Notes under the pieces: generated by a model
Told to the model about the DNA's origin: nothing
What the model saw: the letters and a program-made list of their open reading frames with translations, nothing else
The model's database searches: none
Made by a program: the position numbers and the translations under genes
Assembly (NCBI GenBank): GCA_021772775.1
Contig: JAJFLH010000040.1
Coordinates: forward strand, 1-64,000
DNA length: 64,000 bases
DNA from: Mariprofundus sp.
GTDB lineage: Bacteria; Pseudomonadota; Zetaproteobacteria; Mariprofundales; Mariprofundaceae
Reading direction: 5' to 3'
Shown: piece after piece, positions 1-9,284 of the stretch
How the letters are laid out: every line of letters begins with the position of its first letter
Numbering within the stretch: the stretch's first letter is position 1

Positions 1-2
1 CT

Positions 3-131
3 GATGAGGAGGTTGACTTCATCATGCACAGGCTAAATCATCGACCAAGAAAGACGCTGGGCTACAGAACACCCCACGAAGTGTTCTTCAATACCAAAAC
101 TCAACTCACTGGAGTTGCACTTGGGAATTGA
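3..131 (+). pseudogene. IS30-family transposase, C-terminal remnant
   Basis: The frame is open from the window edge to a stop at 129-131. It reads [20 protein letters not shown] followed by a short tail, which is the characteristic C-terminus of IS30-family DDE transposases. Only about 42 residues lie inside the window, so the rest of the element (if intact) lies to the left. Sequence homologous to a sensor kinase begins at the stop codon. I see no recognisable terminal inverted repeat between the two, so the right end of the element may be missing or very short. The family call is based on the motif alone. Confidence 0.8.
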
Positions 132-792
132 ATCCGCGAAACACTCTGATTTGCAAGGTGACAAGTTTGCCAGGTTGGTGATTAGTGATAACGGAACAGG
201 CATTCCTGAATCACATATGGATAAGGTTTTTGAACCGTTTTTTACGACCAAGGGAGTTGGAGATGGTACCGGTTTGGGCCTGGCCATGGTTTATGGCTCG
301 ATTATAAATCACGGTGGTTTGATCGAAGTAGAAAGTGCTGAGGGTGAAGGTACGACCTTTTCAATCTATCTGCCGTTATGTGCAGAAAGAAGGGGAGTCA
401 AAGAAATAGAAAAGAATGCGATTGTTCAAGGGCAAGGTGAAACAATCCTTCTGGTTGATGATGAAGTGGAGATGCGCAGGACTATCGGAGAGGTGCTGAG
501 AAATATGGGCTATCAGGTGCTGGAGGCTGCGGACGGAGAGCAGGCCATGGAGTGTTTTATGACCAATAACCCTGACCTCATTGTGACTGACGTTGTGATG
601 CCAAACATGGGAGATTTTGAATTGGCTCAATCTATCAGGCAGATAAATGATACTGTTCCAGTCATCTTCTGTACGGGATATGACAACAATGCCTTAGATC
701 ATAATTATCACCTTGAGGGTAGTGAAACCATCAGCAAACCCTTCTCCTTTGATATATTATCTCAGTCAATCAGAGGTCTGCTTGAAGCTTAA
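132..792 (+). pseudogene. Hybrid histidine kinase remnant (HATPase half + receiver), truncated by IS30
   Basis: The frame runs from the IS junction to the stop at 792. It encodes the back half of a HATPase_c domain (DNGTGIP N/G1 box, then FEPFFTTK and [11 protein letters not shown]) and a complete receiver domain with the phospho-acceptor Asp at 589-591 (TDVVMP). The product is clearly paralogous to the end of the kinase at 3500-5632, sharing the GQGETILLVDDE linker. The PAS, dimerisation and His-box regions are absent. A TTG at 115 could start translation inside the transposase tail. The fragment could at most act as a soluble receiver-like protein. Most likely the gene is inactivated. Confidence 0.8.
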
Positions 793-959
793 TGCCATGA
801 TCGAGTTAATCTGAAAGTGAGTGTTCAATATAAGCCAGAATGTAAATAAAGGTGGTTGGCTTCGGTGTGCCCTCGAACTGCCGGGTAAAGGCGTGTGTTT
901 ATTGTGGCCAAAACATCTGAATAGGGGATTCCATCTTGATGTGATTGCTCGGTTCGCGG

Positions 960-2186
960 TTATAATAAATGTAGCAGTTGGGCGAGGACAAATAACAGGC
1001 AGATCAGAAAACCGATAGCGGGAACCCAGGTTGGTACATTGATGCCATCGGCAGGCTTGGTTTCTGGGCGGGTTTTCAGCCGCCAGAGGGCAAGGTTGAT
1101 GGCTCCGAACACAACGAGGGTGATGAAACTGGTTACCTTGGCCAGCGTGAGCAGCGGGAAAGCCAGTGCGATCAACAATATGATGATGGCCACGAAAGCT
1201 GTGGCGATTACGGGTGTCTGCCTGCCAGGATGAATGCGTGCAAACAGCTCTGGTAACATCTGTTGCCTGCTCATGCCATAAAGGATACGCGCCGACTTGA
1301 TGATCTGGACTAGCGCGCCGTCAGCTACTGCGGTGACGCTGACAGCCGCAATAATCAGCCGGAGCGTCTGCTGTTCTTCTCCGATCAGTGCCGCCAGTGG
1401 GGCAGAGTTGCCGGCCAGTTCATCAGTCGGAAGCACCAGAACGGCAGTCAGGGAAACCATTACATAGAGTAGGGTAGTGATGATCAGCGCCAGAATAATG
1501 GCTAGCGGCATGGTGCGTGTCGGGTCTTTCACCTCTTCGGCAATATTGATCATATCTTCAAATCCGATGAATGCATAAAAGGCGATAAAAGCGCCGAAGA
1601 CAATAGCACCCCAGATGGCTGTTTCAGCAGGCGGAATTAACTCGGGTAGACGCTCTGGCAGTGTCGCCAGCTGCTCGGTGTTGAACAGTATCACGACAAT
1701 CAAGCCTGCAATGGTAATGCTGGTGGTGAACACGGCTACGCCCACCGACTCGGATATACCCCAGGCCGCCAATGTGGCAAGCACTGCGATCAGCAGTGTC
1801 ATGATCAGCCATGCAGGCAGGTCGATGAAAATTTGCAAATAACCGACTGATCCGTTCACGATGGTTGCTGCAGAGACAATGCCTGTAGTGACAATGGCAA
1901 AGCCGACAGCAGTGGAGAGCGTTTTAAGGTGAAATACCTCCTGCAGATAGACCGCTTCGCCTGCACATTTCGGGAAACGTGAGGAGAGCTCGGCATATGA
2001 GAAGGCTGTAAATCCTGCGATGATCGAAGCGAGTAGGAAGGTGACGGGGGCATACATGCCGGTGATGCCTGCAACCTCGCCGACCAATACAAAGATACCC
2101 GCGCCAATGATGGTACCCAGTCCGTAGAGGGTAACCATGGGTAGGGAGATAACCCGTTTAAGTGGAGGCGAAGCTTGCATGCTCAA
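960..2186 (-). CDS. APC-superfamily amino-acid permease
   Basis: The 408-residue polytopic membrane protein starts with a short cytoplasmic segment and the first-helix signature GLGTIIGAGIFVLVG. This is the unwound substrate-binding TM1 motif of the amino acid-polyamine-organocation (APC) superfamily. About 11-12 hydrophobic segments follow, with the loop motif FIGFEDMINIAEEVKDPTRT (TM6/loop region, including the conserved acidic-EEVKxP sequence) around residues 205-225. The product probably imports an amino acid or cationic compound with H+ or Na+. The substrate cannot be told from sequence. It stands alone, and its start is about 340 bp from the divergent BASS transporter. Confidence 0.85.
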   Translation of the reverse strand: MSMQASPPLKRVISLPMVTLYGLGTIIGAGIFVLVGEVAGITGMYAPVTFLLASIIAGFTAFSYAELSSRFPKCAGEAVYLQEVFHLKTLSTAVGFAIVTTGIVSAATIVNGSVGYLQIFIDLPAWLIMTLLIAVLATLAAWGISESVGVAVFTTSITIAGLIVVILFNTEQLATLPERLPELIPPAETAIWGAIVFGAFIAFYAFIGFEDMINIAEEVKDPTRTMPLAIILALIITTLLYVMVSLTAVLVLPTDELAGNSAPLAALIGEEQQTLRLIIAAVSVTAVADGALVQIIKSARILYGMSRQQMLPELFARIHPGRQTPVIATAFVAIIILLIALAFPLLTLAKVTSFITLVVFGAINLALWRLKTRPETKPADGINVPTWVPAIGFLICLLFVLAQLLHLL

Positions 2187-2530
2187 TGACCTACCTTTTC
2201 CGAAAGATCTTTGCTGTAAGTATAGCGCTGTCCATACTGTTTACAGTGATTAAAGTGACAGCCGTGGGATACAATCCCTTAATCAGGTTCAAAGGAGAAG
2301 CATGTGGTGGAAATGCTTTATAGCGGTGTAAGGCTTTTATATCTTGATATGTGTGTGCTTATGATAATTCAGGGACGTGAAATTTAAGTTTGAAAATACC
2401 GTAGCTATTTAAAAACGGATCGTGGTGAAGCATAGTGAGCAAAAATCCAGTGGCAGGTATTGATGAAGTGAACTGTGATCTACAAAGTGTTCTCCAATCC
2501 TCTCTTGCTGCTTTGGCAAGATAACTCGAT
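2187..2530. other. Intergenic region between divergent transporters
   Basis: This 344-bp spacer separates two divergently transcribed transporter genes, so it should contain both promoters. I see no gene, terminator or RNA fold that I can support. A 29-codon GTG frame near 2434-2523 lacks a good ribosome-binding site, and I did not call it. Confidence 0.5.
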
Positions 2531-3460
2531 ATGAATCGCGATAAGCTGTTTAGTGTGCTGCAGGGCGGTTTCATTCTTTGGGTGGTTTTTGGCAGTTTGT
2601 GGGGGTGGTTCTTTGCCGACAGCGCTGCTGCGGGTAAGGGGATGATTGGCCCGGCGCTGATGTTGATTATGTTGTTGATGGGACTGACATTGCGTTTGGA
2701 CGATATTCGCAAACTGCGCCATGCTGGACGTCCGTTGCTGCTTGGTCTGTTTTTGCAATTTCTTGTGATGCCACTGGCGGCCTGGAGCATTGCTTATATT
2801 TTGTCACTTCCTCCCATGCTGGCATTGGGATTGATTCTGGTCGGTTGTGCACCTGGAGGCACTGCCTCTAACGTTGTGACCTGGCTGGCGCGTGGTGATG
2901 TTGCCCTGTCAGTGGCGATGACCAGTGCTTCAACACTGCTTGCGCCGCTGGTGATGCCTTTATGGATCTGGTTGCTTGCCTCCACATGGCTGGCGATTGA
3001 CCCGGTCGCTATGTTTCTCAGTGTGATTCAGATTGTGTTGCTGCCGGTGATTGTAGGTATTCTCATTCGCCGCTATTGGCAGCCTCCGTCTTTATTGTTG
3101 GAAGGGCTCTTTCCGCTTATTGCGATGCTCACCATCGCCTGGATTGTTGGTGTTGTTGTAGGCCTTAATGTCGTGAACCTGCAGACGGTAGCGCTGAGCA
3201 TGGTTGCAGCGGTGATCCTACTCAATCTCATCGGCCTGTTGCTCGGTAGTGGTTTGATGCGTCGGCTGGGTAATTCACCAGTACAGAGTCGAACGGTTGC
3301 CATTGAAGTTGGTATGCAGAATTCCGGCTTGGCAGTAGCGCTGGCTATTGTCCATTTTTCGCCTGAAGCAGCCCTTGCCGGTGCGATGTTCAGCCTATGG
3401 CATAACCTTTCCGGATCTATGCTGGCTATCTACTGGCGAAACCGCACTAAAAGCTTATAG
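2531..3460 (+). CDS. Bile acid:sodium symporter (BASS) family transporter
   Basis: The 309-residue protein has about nine or ten hydrophobic segments. It carries the BASS-family signature around residues 107-122 (VGCAPGGTASNVVTWLA) and a second crossover-like segment, EVGMQNSGLAVALA, near residues 258-271. These two unwound helices bind Na+ and substrate in the family. Bacterial members carry bile-acid-like anions, pantoate, pyruvate and other organic anions, so the substrate here is unknown. The gene is transcribed alone, divergent from the permease and convergent with the kinase at 3500. Confidence 0.85.
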   Translation: MNRDKLFSVLQGGFILWVVFGSLWGWFFADSAAAGKGMIGPALMLIMLLMGLTLRLDDIRKLRHAGRPLLLGLFLQFLVMPLAAWSIAYILSLPPMLALGLILVGCAPGGTASNVVTWLARGDVALSVAMTSASTLLAPLVMPLWIWLLASTWLAIDPVAMFLSVIQIVLLPVIVGILIRRYWQPPSLLLEGLFPLIAMLTIAWIVGVVVGLNVVNLQTVALSMVAAVILLNLIGLLLGSGLMRRLGNSPVQSRTVAIEVGMQNSGLAVALAIVHFSPEAALAGAMFSLWHNLSGSMLAIYWRNRTKSL

Positions 3461-3499
3461 CGCACTCGTGAGGTTACTTCTGAATGGGGAATAACTGTT

Positions 3500-5632
3500 T
3501 TAAGTTTCGATCATTCTACGTAATGACTGACTAATATCTGCAACGGAAAAAGGTTTATTCAGGACAATACTTCGATCCAGTTCATCACCGGTTTTTAGTG
3601 TCTTTTTCCTGTCATAGCCTGTTGCAAAGATAATAGGGATAGTGGTATTGATTTTCCGTATATGCCTTGCTGCATCAACGCCGCCCATCCTGGGCATGAC
3701 TACATCCAAAATAGCCAGTTTGATCTCATCTTTGTGTGCCTTGAACAGCTGCAGCGCCTCTTCACCGTCAGCCGCAGTTAAAATATTGTAGCCCAGATGG
3801 ATCAGCACCTCTTTGGTTACTTCACGCATCTCTATCTCATCATCCACCAGCAGTATGGTTTCACCCTGGCCTTCGAGCGTTTGAGCTTCTCCATCTTTCA
3901 ATTTCTTTGCTTTTTCAACTTCCAGGGGTAGATAAATATGAAAGGCAGTGCCTTCTTCAAGTCTGCTTTCCACTTCAATCGCTCCGCCATGGCTCTGTAT
4001 CGCGCCATACACCATAGCCAAGCCTAGTCCGGTGCCTTCACCAACCTCTTTGGTGGTAAAAAACGGCTCGAATATATTGTTCAGGTGATCCTCAGCAATG
4101 CCATGCCCATTATCCTGAACGGTTATAGAGGCAAAACGCCCTTCTTTCAGAGAAGGATGTCGCTTCAGGAATGCAGCATCGGAGATAAAAGCCGTTAGGC
4201 TGCAATCAATGCAGGGTTGGGCACGATCGGCGACAGCATGACTGGCATTGTTCAACAAGTTCATTAGCACCTGTTGAAGCTGGGTGGCGCTACCATCAAT
4301 GATGAGCAGTTCATCGCATAGCTTGCAGCTACTTTCGATGTTCTCTGGAATGGCGTTTCTGGATAGTTTGAAAGCTTCCTGCATAAACTCATTCAGGTAA
4401 AGGCGCTCTGTTTCCACGGTATCTTTACGTGCAAAGGTGAGTAGCTGCTGAACCATATCTGCCGCACGCAGGCCAAGGCGCTCTATAGAGGCCAGTTTCT
4501 CGATGGCTTCAGGGTTATTGTTCAGTAGCAGTTTGGTCAGATATACATTGCCTTGAATAGCACCCAGCATGTTATTGAAGTCGTGTGCAATACCGCCGAC
4601 TAGTGTGCCGATGGCTTCCATCTTTTGTGATTGCAAAAGCTGATTTTCCAGTCTTTTGTATGCAGTGATATCCACATGGGTTCCAACCAGTCGAACTGCT
4701 TTGTCATCGGAATCGCTATGTACCAGGTAAGCACGGGAGAGAACAATAACTTCGTAGCCATCTCTATGTTTCATGCGCATTTCCACTTCAAAGGAATCAG
4801 CCCTGCCTTGCAGGTAATCCTGAACCTTTTCAATCACCCAGCCTTTGTCATCAGGGTGAACCAGCGCTGCCCAGCTATCCAGATTAGCATCAAGCTCATG
4901 CTCTTCATATCCCAGCATGCTTTTCCAACGGGGGGAGTAATAGATGTGCCCGGTTTCCAGATCCCAGTCCCACAAACCATCGTTTGCACCACGCATTGCC
5001 AGGGCAAAGCGCTCTTCGCTCTGTTTTACCTCTCTGGTGCGTTTCTCAACCAGACTTTCCAAATTCTCATTGGCGTCTTTCAGGGCTTTTTCGGCCTGTT
5101 TTCGATCGGTAATGTCACGCAGAGTGACAACAAAAAGATCATCTGATCCGCGTTTAAGCGTTGAGATTGTCAATTCCACAGGTAGCTCAGAGCCTTCTCT
5201 GTCAAAAGCTCGAGCTTCCACAGGGCTCTTCATCAGTGTGCCTTCTGCACTGCTGAGATAGTGATCTATAGACTGGGAATATTCGGTGGCCCCCAGGCTG
5301 CCGGTAATAGAGACATTCGACAGAGGTTTGCCGAGAACCTCTACCTCTTTCCAGCCAAACATGAGCTCCGCTTTTGGATTCCAATGTGTAATGTTTCCAT
5401 GGCTATCCATGCCGATAATCGCATCCATGGCTTTCTCAACAAGCAGTCTGGCCCAGTCCTGACTCTGCTTAAGCTTGAGCGCCTCTACCTCGATTCGTTT
5501 TTGATAGGCTTTAAGTTGTTGTTGAAATGGGGATTTACCGCTACCACCTTCAATACGTTGGATACGGCGACTAAGTGCTTCAATGGTCTCTTGGGCTGCT
5601 GCAAGCTCTGCTTTTATCTCTTTGTCACTCAT
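3500..5632 (-). CDS. Hybrid sensor histidine kinase (coiled coil, two PAS, HisKA, HATPase, REC)
   Basis: The 710-residue soluble kinase has these domains in order: an N-terminal coiled coil (about 1-60), PAS 1 (about 65-185, GMDSHGNITHWNP), PAS 2 with a PAC-like C-terminus (about 205-335, NDGLWDWDLETG), HisKA with the phospho-His at 350 (GGIAHDFNNML), HATPase_c ([29 protein letters not shown]) and a receiver with Asp643 (LDVVMPRMGG). The HDFNN box is the class common among soluble kinases that control or cross-talk with other regulators. No membrane segment is visible. The start overlaps the stop of the upstream FIST gene in an ATGA, so the two are translationally coupled. FIST is thus the likely input module. 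Confidence 0.9.
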   Translation of the reverse strand: MSDKEIKAELAAAQETIEALSRRIQRIEGGSGKSPFQQQLKAYQKRIEVEALKLKQSQDWARLLVEKAMDAIIGMDSHGNITHWNPKAELMFGWKEVEVLGKPLSNVSITGSLGATEYSQSIDHYLSSAEGTLMKSPVEARAFDREGSELPVELTISTLKRGSDDLFVVTLRDITDRKQAEKALKDANENLESLVEKRTREVKQSEERFALAMRGANDGLWDWDLETGHIYYSPRWKSMLGYEEHELDANLDSWAALVHPDDKGWVIEKVQDYLQGRADSFEVEMRMKHRDGYEVIVLSRAYLVHSDSDDKAVRLVGTHVDITAYKRLENQLLQSQKMEAIGTLVGGIAHDFNNMLGAIQGNVYLTKLLLNNNPEAIEKLASIERLGLRAADMVQQLLTFARKDTVETERLYLNEFMQEAFKLSRNAIPENIESSCKLCDELLIIDGSATQLQQVLMNLLNNASHAVADRAQPCIDCSLTAFISDAAFLKRHPSLKEGRFASITVQDNGHGIAEDHLNNIFEPFFTTKEVGEGTGLGLAMVYGAIQSHGGAIEVESRLEEGTAFHIYLPLEVEKAKKLKDGEAQTLEGQGETILLVDDEIEMREVTKEVLIHLGYNILTAADGEEALQLFKAHKDEIKLAILDVVMPRMGGVDAARHIRKINTTIPIIFATGYDRKKTLKTGDELDRSIVLNKPFSVADISQSLRRMIET

Positions 5633-6846
5633 TCGCTCCCCAGTGCCAGAGCCACCAGTGTTTGATTGATTTGAAGACCGTTCCAGAGCTCGCCATAGGT
5701 ATCAAAACCAACTACATGGATTGCGGCATCAGTAGCATGTTTGGCCAACTCCTGGCTCTGTTGTTTGCCTTCCGCTTCAAGCCTTCTGAACACACAGTTA
5801 CACATAAATAGTAGCTTGGCTTTTCCTGATTCCTCTAGCAGTGCTGAAATGGAGTGTTGCAGTTCATCAATCATATCCCTGTGTTCACAGAGATTAAGCA
5901 CCATGCCTTCTTCAATAGCGCAGTAAAAAATCAGCGATCCATCTTCACCTACACTATGAATTGAACGCACAAAAGATTCGCCACCATAGCGATAGATCAC
6001 CGGATGATCCGAGAATACCTGAAAGTTCAGGTCTTCAACTTTAATTCCCAGCAGTGCGGCATAGCGTTCAGCAGCAGGTTTGCCATCGAGATGAACCACC
6101 TTGAGTTCCGATTCATCGGCTTTGGTGATTACTACGTTTCTATCTCCCGGCACATAATGCTGATGTTTTATACATGTGAAGGGTTCATCACTCTCTGCCA
6201 TTACAAAGATAGCGCCCCCTGAAATCGCGGCACCATTGGCAATGATATGAGTCTGTTCAAACTTTAGATCATCGCCAGCAACGCCTCCCAGAAATGGCAC
6301 ATTACCCAATTCGTTGGCCATGGCTGCTACCGCCGAACCATCAAGACCGGTCATACCATCAAGTAGACCGATACAAAAATGACGCTTAGGGGTCAGGTCA
6401 CTGCGGTCAATATTCAGTTTATTAAGTAGTGATTTATAGACCGTTTCCGCTGTTCGCTCATTAAATTCAGCCAGTGAATCAACTATTTCGACTGCCCAGC
6501 GCATTTTTGAAGAAGATATTCCGCTTAGCACCAGCGAGTGACTTTGATGATGGCCGGTTCGCCATTCACCAGCTGTTGTGCAACCTGCAATCAACGAGTC
6601 GGGATAACGTTTGGCAAGATTGGATGCGACTTCACTGGGATTTTGATGGGTGGAGTGGAATGCAAAAATGATATCAGGTTTGCATGGGCCCTGATTACTC
6701 CACTCTTGCGTGGCTTCATCAACGGCTTTTTCAGTGTCGTGATGGCTAGAATGGCCTTCAAAAACCAGCATCTGTTTCTCCTGACAAAGCACTCTCCCCA
6801 CTTGAAATTGATGATGTGGGGCAGCTAATCCTTTCCTTGTAAGCAA
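5629..6846 (-). CDS. FIST-domain sensory protein
   Basis: The 405-residue soluble protein has a FIST N-terminal domain (about residues 60-255, including IIFAFHSTHQNP, LIAGCTTAGEW and FLGGVAGDDL) and a FIST C-terminal domain (about 255-385, ending GFDTYGELWNG). FIST proteins are predicted small-ligand (often amino-acid) sensors that feed histidine kinases, cyclases or chemoreceptors. The stop overlaps the start of the hybrid kinase by four bases (ATGA), so the two proteins are probably made in stoichiometric amounts as a ligand-sensing pair. An alternative start about 25 codons downstream (MLVFEGHSSHHDTEKA) is possible. Confidence 0.88.
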   Translation of the reverse strand: MLTRKGLAAPHHQFQVGRVLCQEKQMLVFEGHSSHHDTEKAVDEATQEWSNQGPCKPDIIFAFHSTHQNPSEVASNLAKRYPDSLIAGCTTAGEWRTGHHQSHSLVLSGISSSKMRWAVEIVDSLAEFNERTAETVYKSLLNKLNIDRSDLTPKRHFCIGLLDGMTGLDGSAVAAMANELGNVPFLGGVAGDDLKFEQTHIIANGAAISGGAIFVMAESDEPFTCIKHQHYVPGDRNVVITKADESELKVVHLDGKPAAERYAALLGIKVEDLNFQVFSDHPVIYRYGGESFVRSIHSVGEDGSLIFYCAIEEGMVLNLCEHRDMIDELQHSISALLEESGKAKLLFMCNCVFRRLEAEGKQQSQELAKHATDAAIHVVGFDTYGELWNGLQINQTLVALALGSE

Positions 6847-7037
6847 ATTCCATGCCTGAGGAGTGACATCTTTCGATAGTATGCTTTTAATTAGATTTGG
6901 ATGTAACCCTTGCTAAAGTATGTTTTTTGAGGGACAGAAAGGGTGGATTAGGCTTCCCTATTGATGACTAGGACATCCGGGTGATTCAAAAAAACATAAG
7001 CCACCGTTGAGTCTATATGCTTTTATTGCGTCACATT

Positions 7038-7043
7038 TATAAT
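7038..7043 (+). promoter_or_regulatory. Possible -10 element of the cobalamin operon
   Basis: A perfect TATAAT lies about 57 bases upstream of the riboswitch. No good -35 box is present at 16-18 bp spacing, so this is a weak call. Confidence 0.35.
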
Positions 7044-7099
7044 GTCAGCTTGCCCGTTGATGGACTTCATTTGGTGTGATTGATAACGTTCGCAACGTT

Positions 7100-7284
7100 T
7101 TAGGTGCCTGAAGGTTTTTCAACCAAGGGTGAAACGGGAAGTCCGGTGACGTGAAGATCACGAATTCCGGCGCAGCCCCCGCTACTGTAGGCCTGACAAG
7201 AGTGTTCAAAACCACTGGAGTTTTATTGATCCGGGAAGGAGAACAGTTGAGGATGAAGGCAAGCCAGGAGACCGGCCTAAACAT
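7100..7284 (+). ncRNA. Cobalamin (AdoCbl/B12) riboswitch
   Basis: The conserved core elements occur in order: a P2-side AGGTGCCTG, then AAGGGTGAAACGGGAA, the B12-box-type segment GCAGCCCCCGCTACTGT at 7172-7188 and the 3' part GCCAGGAGACCGGCCT at 7263-7278. These are hallmarks of cobalamin riboswitches, which bind adenosyl- or other cobalamins and repress downstream genes. The element sits directly upstream of btuB and the long corrinoid gene run, so the whole run is presumably switched off when B12 is plentiful. Confidence 0.95.
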
Positions 7285-7300
7285 GGAACCTGCGGGTTCC
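7285..7300 (+). promoter_or_regulatory. Hairpin following the riboswitch aptamer
   Basis: GGAACC-tgcg-GGTTCC forms a 6-bp stem immediately 3' of the aptamer. It may belong to the expression platform. No U-tract follows, so it does not look like an intrinsic terminator. The further 140 bases to the start codon carry no feature I can name. Confidence 0.45.
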
Positions 7301-7439
7301 TGACAGGATAGTCTCGGAGGGAGGCAAGTCGTGTATGGCTTCGCCGCAATCCGGAACCTCTGATATCGGCAAACAACACGTCTATTCTCTTTGATCTGCC
7401 CTGATTATATATATGCACGGCGGGTGCAACTGGAGAACG

Positions 7440-9284
7440 ATGCAACACAATATCAAGAAAAAACATATCATGATGGCCATGGCAACGATGTTATGGATCC
7501 CATCACCACAGGCTGCGGAACAACTGCCTGAGCTGGTGATTACAGCCGAACGTATTGCGCTAGATCAGGCAACGATCAGTGCCGATGTCACCACTATTAC
7601 TCAAACAGAGATCACACAATCACAGGCCACTTCGGTGGCAGAGCTGCTTCGATCACAGGCCGGTATCAATGTTGCTTCAACCGGCGGGCCGGGAAAAACA
7701 ACCTCGGTTTTTCTACGCGGTGGCAACAGTGGACATACGCTGGTGCTGATTGATGGTGTGCGGGTGGGCTCAGCTACAGTCGGCAGCTTTGACTGGAGTG
7801 GCCTCTCTACAGCGGATGTTGAGCGTATAGAGATTGTACGCGGGCCGCAATCCTCCCTCTATGGTGCCGATGCAATGGGTGGTGTGATTCAGATTTTTAC
7901 CCGCAAAGGTGAGAAGGGCAGCAAGCTTCATATCCATAGTGAGGCTGGCTCCTATGGCACTAACTCAGGGCAAATGAGTCTGTCCGGGCAGACCGAGACA
8001 GGCACGGCCTATGCATTGTCGGTGGATGCGTTTCGAACCAGTGGTGTTTCTGCGGCTGCTATTGGTACGGAGCTGGATCCATACAGAAAATTAACCGTTG
8101 CAGGTTCTGTCGGTTTCGATGTGGGGGCTGGTGAACTGGAGCTGATTGGCAGAAATGTAGATGGGAAAACGGGGCTGGATGGCTTTGGCCCGGCTGATGT
8201 ATTGAACTATAACAGCAATACCCGCCAGAGTGTGGGCAGTGCCAAACTGACCTATCCAGTCACCGACATGATTGAGACCACTCTCCAGCTATCACGATCC
8301 ACCGATGAAGTGGTGGGTACGGATCCGGCCGGAGGTTTTAATAATTCGGACTTCCGCACCCGCATGGATCAATTGAGCTGGTTAAACAGTGTTGATCTGG
8401 ATTCCGTTTCAATGCTGGCCGGTGTCGACATCTATCGTAGCAAGGGATACAGCGGCAGTGCGGGACTGGATCGCTCGATTCGCCAAAGTGCCGGTTTTGC
8501 TGTGCTGGCATGGCAAGGCGACTGGATTGATCTGAACGGCTCGGTTCGTTTTGATAAAAATTCAGCCACATCAAATAAAGCCACATATAAAGCGGGTCTT
8601 GCCTTGCATCCATTAGCAGGGCTGAAACTGAGCACCAATTATGGCACGGGCTTTAAAGCGCCATCACTTAATGATCTCTATTTCCCCGCGTCACTGTTTT
8701 CATCTGGTAACCCTAACTTAAAACCGGAAACCAGTCGTGGTTGGGATGCCGGCATCTCTTATGAATGTGATAACGATGCGCTTAAGGCGGGTCTTGGTCT
8801 GGTCTGGTTTGATCAGTCCTATAAAGATCTGATTGTCTGGCAGGGGCCACCACCGACATTCTTTTTCTCGCCTGCCAATATCGGTAAAGCACGCACCAAA
8901 GGTTTGGAGATTTCTGCTAATCTGGCTTATGGGCCTGCATACTTGAATGCCAACTGGACTTATTTGAATGCTAAAGATTCAGTGACAGGTGATCTATTGG
9001 CGCGCAGAGCCAAGGATTCAGGTCATGTGACAGTCGGTGCAACAGTTGCCGGACTGAATGTGGAAGTCGTCTGGCATGTCGTTGGGCCACGTTTTTCATC
9101 GGCAGGCAATGTGAAACCGATGCAGGGTTATCAAAAGACCGATGTTCGGGCAAGCTATGCGATCAATAAGCAGTGGAAACTGACGGCGCGCGTGGATAAT
9201 GCAGGGGACAAAGTATATGAAGAGATATCCGGTTACAGCGTGTTAGGCCGCGCCTGGTACACGGGCGTGAGCGCCACCTTCTAA
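7440..9284 (+). CDS. btuB: TonB-dependent vitamin B12 outer-membrane receptor
   Basis: The 614-residue protein begins with a signal peptide (cleavage probably after Ala26, PSPQAA) and then a TonB box (ELVITA, residues 31-36). A plug domain follows (about 45-155, LLIDG-type motif LVLIDGVRVG and IEIVRGPQSSLYGADAMGGVIQI), then a 22-strand type barrel ending in Phe. I chose ATG 7440 because GGAG precedes it by six bases, it gives a normal signal peptide, and the longer frame from 7413 does not. BtuB binds corrinoids at the surface and imports them with TonB energy. Riboswitch control and the neighbouring btuF, btuC and btuD support cobalamin rather than iron. Confidence 0.92.
   Translation: MQHNIKKKHIMMAMATMLWIPSPQAAEQLPELVITAERIALDQATISADVTTITQTEITQSQATSVAELLRSQAGINVASTGGPGKTTSVFLRGGNSGHTLVLIDGVRVGSATVGSFDWSGLSTADVERIEIVRGPQSSLYGADAMGGVIQIFTRKGEKGSKLHIHSEAGSYGTNSGQMSLSGQTETGTAYALSVDAFRTSGVSAAAIGTELDPYRKLTVAGSVGFDVGAGELELIGRNVDGKTGLDGFGPADVLNYNSNTRQSVGSAKLTYPVTDMIETTLQLSRSTDEVVGTDPAGGFNNSDFRTRMDQLSWLNSVDLDSVSMLAGVDIYRSKGYSGSAGLDRSIRQSAGFAVLAWQGDWIDLNGSVRFDKNSATSNKATYKAGLALHPLAGLKLSTNYGTGFKAPSLNDLYFPASLFSSGNPNLKPETSRGWDAGISYECDNDALKAGLGLVWFDQSYKDLIVWQGPPPTFFFSPANIGKARTKGLEISANLAYGPAYLNANWTYLNAKDSVTGDLLARRAKDSGHVTVGATVAGLNVEVVWHVVGPRFSSAGNVKPMQGYQKTDVRASYAINKQWKLTARVDNAGDKVYEEISGYSVLGRAWYTGVSATF

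Noticed and set aside
821-1018. 65-residue plus-strand ORF after the kinase remnant
   Set aside because: It overlaps the 3' end of the permease gene and has no recognisable features.
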